From Citrus sinensis (taxonomy: Eukaryota; Streptophyta; Magnoliopsida; Sapindales; Rutaceae): 64,000 bases of DNA. Below the pieces are notes generated by a model, which saw only the letters and a list, made by a program, of their open reading frames with translations, ran no database searches and was not told the DNA's origin. This document shows, piece by piece, positions 62,032-64,000 of the stretch (positions within the stretch are counted from its first letter, which is position 1; each line of letters starts with the position of its first letter). The position numbers were made by a program, and so were the translations under genes. The stretch is from NCBI RefSeq assembly GCF_022201045.2, contig NC_068560.1:35241001-35305000 (forward strand), in the 5' to 3' direction.

Positions 62032-64000
62032 TTAAGTGAGCTTTCGCCAGAGATAATCATACCCTTTGGAAGCTGATAAGCATTTCACCCTCGGAAAAAC
62101 AAAACCAGGCTTAGGTGGATTTCCATTAATAAGAGAATTCTCGTATATTTCTTTGCACTCTTGTACAATCTGTTCAACAGCACAGGGAATAAGAGAATTC
62201 TTAACTATATGCCCCAATAAATATTCAAATTTCTAATTCTGACCATTAAAAATGGGCGAGTTTGGTTCTTTCTACCCCTGAAAACCATACCACATTTCTC
62301 GATTCCATTCTAAGTGTATTGCTCCTACTAGAATGTTTAAATTTAATACAGAGAAGAAATATATTGAGTTATAAAGGTTCCAAAAGATGCTCTAAAACAT
62401 CCAACAGGAGAAACTTGACATTTTACTCTGATGTGAGCTAAATTTTAGTACTGAACATACCTCCTTTGCATCCTTCCTTGGTATAGCTTCTCGTAATGCA
62501 ACAAGCCTCTCAACAACCTCAGGCTGAAATTGGGTAAAACCAGATATAATTTGATCACAGTGACTGAATATTATCAACTATGAAAGAAAATACTAGCTGG
62601 AGTCGAAAAAATTAACTTGGATTGTGGCAGGGTGTTTATAAATGTTTACCGGGCAGTCAGGTTGATGTTCAAGAACATTCGTATAAATGAGCGCAAAGGC
62701 ATCTACGCTATTTGCTGAAGCAAGTTCTCTCATATCGGTCAATACCCTTACTTTGCTTTCAACTTTCTGCAGCCGAAGCCAAAGGAGAGTGGTCAAGAAA
62801 TAAGAATGAACCATCAGATTTAACCATATCCATCTGTTAGGAAAGTGGCTACAAGTGCTGTCACCAAGAATTACTTTTAAGTGTTTTATGAAGAAGAAAG
62901 AATAAGAAGTGTCTGAAGAAAGAACCAGCACTTACATTAACACTTACATACTCCCTAAAGGCCTCGATTATAGCCTCTTCATCTTCCCTCATTCGTTCAA
63001 TGGTTATTTCCTTGATGTAGTTTTTCTAGAATTGCAGCACCATATGAACAATCAAGTCATAGAAACAGAAAACATCGAAACATGGGCAAAAATGATCAAA
63101 ATGGGAAGTTGAGCTGGTCAACCTTTTATTCTCAAAAGCAAAAAGAACAAACCTGTGACAGAAGATGATCAATGAAAAGGACTACTGTTTCCTCCAGGCA
63201 AGCTTCAACAAATCTCCTGAATGATCTCTCTTCAACGAACCTTATTTACAGAACATCAAAAAAAGAGATACTGTTCAACTGCAAACTAGAACTACCAGAT
63301 AAAAATGATATAATTATGTCAGAGCAAGGACTTCTGCATTTCTGAAGATCAAAAGGCCAAAAAACCGGTGATAAATAAGCCAGTTCTAAGGCACACCAGT
63401 GATGTAATAACTCGAGTACTCATCATACACGTGGTAATGAATGAATGAAAAAAGAGCAATGTTTCAGGAGCACCCAAGACTTTTTCCAACAGAGGATGAA
63501 CTATTTAGACACAATAATTAATAACCTTTGACAAGCTTTAAATGACATAGAAATAGTTTTGAAGTCAAACAAATGATTCATTCATAACGCTACTGTTCCA
63601 TAATCCACCAAGAATTTATGGAGTAAATGTTCATGCTTTTTCTTTCAAATTAAGTTTGCAAGAAAGTCATAAATGAAGATGGAATCCACCCAAACATCAA
63701 CTTATATGCAACAAGGTTAAAAAGAAGGGGATGCAAATGGGGAGACCAACACGTCATACTCACAACCCCTTCAAGTAAGAAAACAATTTTAATCTTGAAA
63801 AAGAGAGAGAGAGGTAAAAGAAAAAAATATAAGTTTGTCTGATCTTTTCTGTTCAATCAATGCCTGGAATGCAGTAATATGAAGGGTTACCCACATTGAG
63901 AAAAAAAAAAGAACTTACATCTTCACATCTGCAAAATAATCAGAAAACGTCGGCAATATGTATTCCGTAACCTGTCCATCACTCCATTCTGAAACATATA
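62032..64000 (-). CDS. SEC6: Second SEC6 copy, 3' part only, runs off right edge
   Basis: At least six 3' exons match SEC6 in order. From right to left: SDGQVTEYILPTFSDYFADV (about 63985-63918), FVEERSFRRFVEACLEETVV (about 63240-63153), KNYIKEITIERMREDEEAII (about 63028-62936), KVESKVRVLTDMRELASANS (about 62767-62650), PEVVERLVALREAIPRKDAK (about 62523-62460), and VQECKEIYENSLINGNPPKP to KGYDYLWRKLT and TAA (about 62172-62032). Splice sites and frames look sound. It is about 87% identical in the last exon to the neighbouring complete gene and has two extra residues (YD for Y) before LWRKLT. Introns align in part, so this is a DNA-level tandem duplication. Whether the copy is complete cannot be judged here. 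Confidence 0.88.

Overview
The window is nuclear DNA of a flowering plant, most likely a woody eudicot. The evidence is AT-rich sequence, intron-rich genes with GT-AG junctions, plastid and mitochondrial import leaders, plant-only families (SERK, EPF, PROPEP, FAR1 transposases) and plant transposons. A Citrus-like rosid would fit, but that is an impression, not a demonstration.

Layout. 0-3 kb: the 5' part of a minus-strand FAB1-type phosphoinositide 5-kinase gene that runs off the left edge. 3-11 kb: AT-rich intergenic DNA holding a LINE tail, a SINE with a clear target duplication, and a 1.1 kb Mutator-like element that has captured the 3' end of a glycine-rich protein gene. 11.5-12.2 kb: a stomatal-patterning peptide gene of EPF2 type (minus, three exons). 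14.9-16.4 kb: an intronless mTERF4/BSM/RUG2 organellar gene (plus). 16.9-17.2 kb: a small secreted defensin-like peptide gene (minus). 18-20.5 kb: a decayed AAMP-type WD40 gene, preceded by two unassigned exon-like pieces. 21.3-22.0 kb: atpD, the chloroplast ATP synthase delta subunit (plus). 22.2-27.6 kb: a young, whole-looking Ty1/copia retrotransposon inserted 197 bp downstream of the atpD stop. 28.4-31.0 kb: an IST1-like ESCRT gene (plus, six exons). 31.9-36.7 kb: a complete 11-exon SERK1/2-type receptor kinase gene (minus). 37-42 kb: a 5 kb MULE with a FAR1-type transposase relic, a GRF zinc-finger gene and a 141-bp minisatellite; one end lies about 290 bp from the SERK start codon. 46.1-46.3 kb: a small MITE. 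46.6-47.0 kb: a two-exon gene that looks like a plant elicitor peptide precursor (PROPEP). 48.1-50.4 kb: a 5'-truncated, decayed LINE. 51.1-60.5 kb: a complete SEC6 exocyst gene of about 25 exons (minus). 62.0-64.0 kb: the 3' end of a second, diverged SEC6 copy in tandem, running off the right edge.

The genes do not form an operon-like system. They are independent plant genes separated by transposon-rich DNA. Several concern membrane traffic and signalling (FAB1, IST1-like, SEC6, SERK, EPF2, PROPEP), but I infer no functional linkage from neighbourhood. The items most worth a second look are the PROPEP candidate, the gene-capturing MULE, the MULE beside the SERK promoter and the SEC6 tandem pair.
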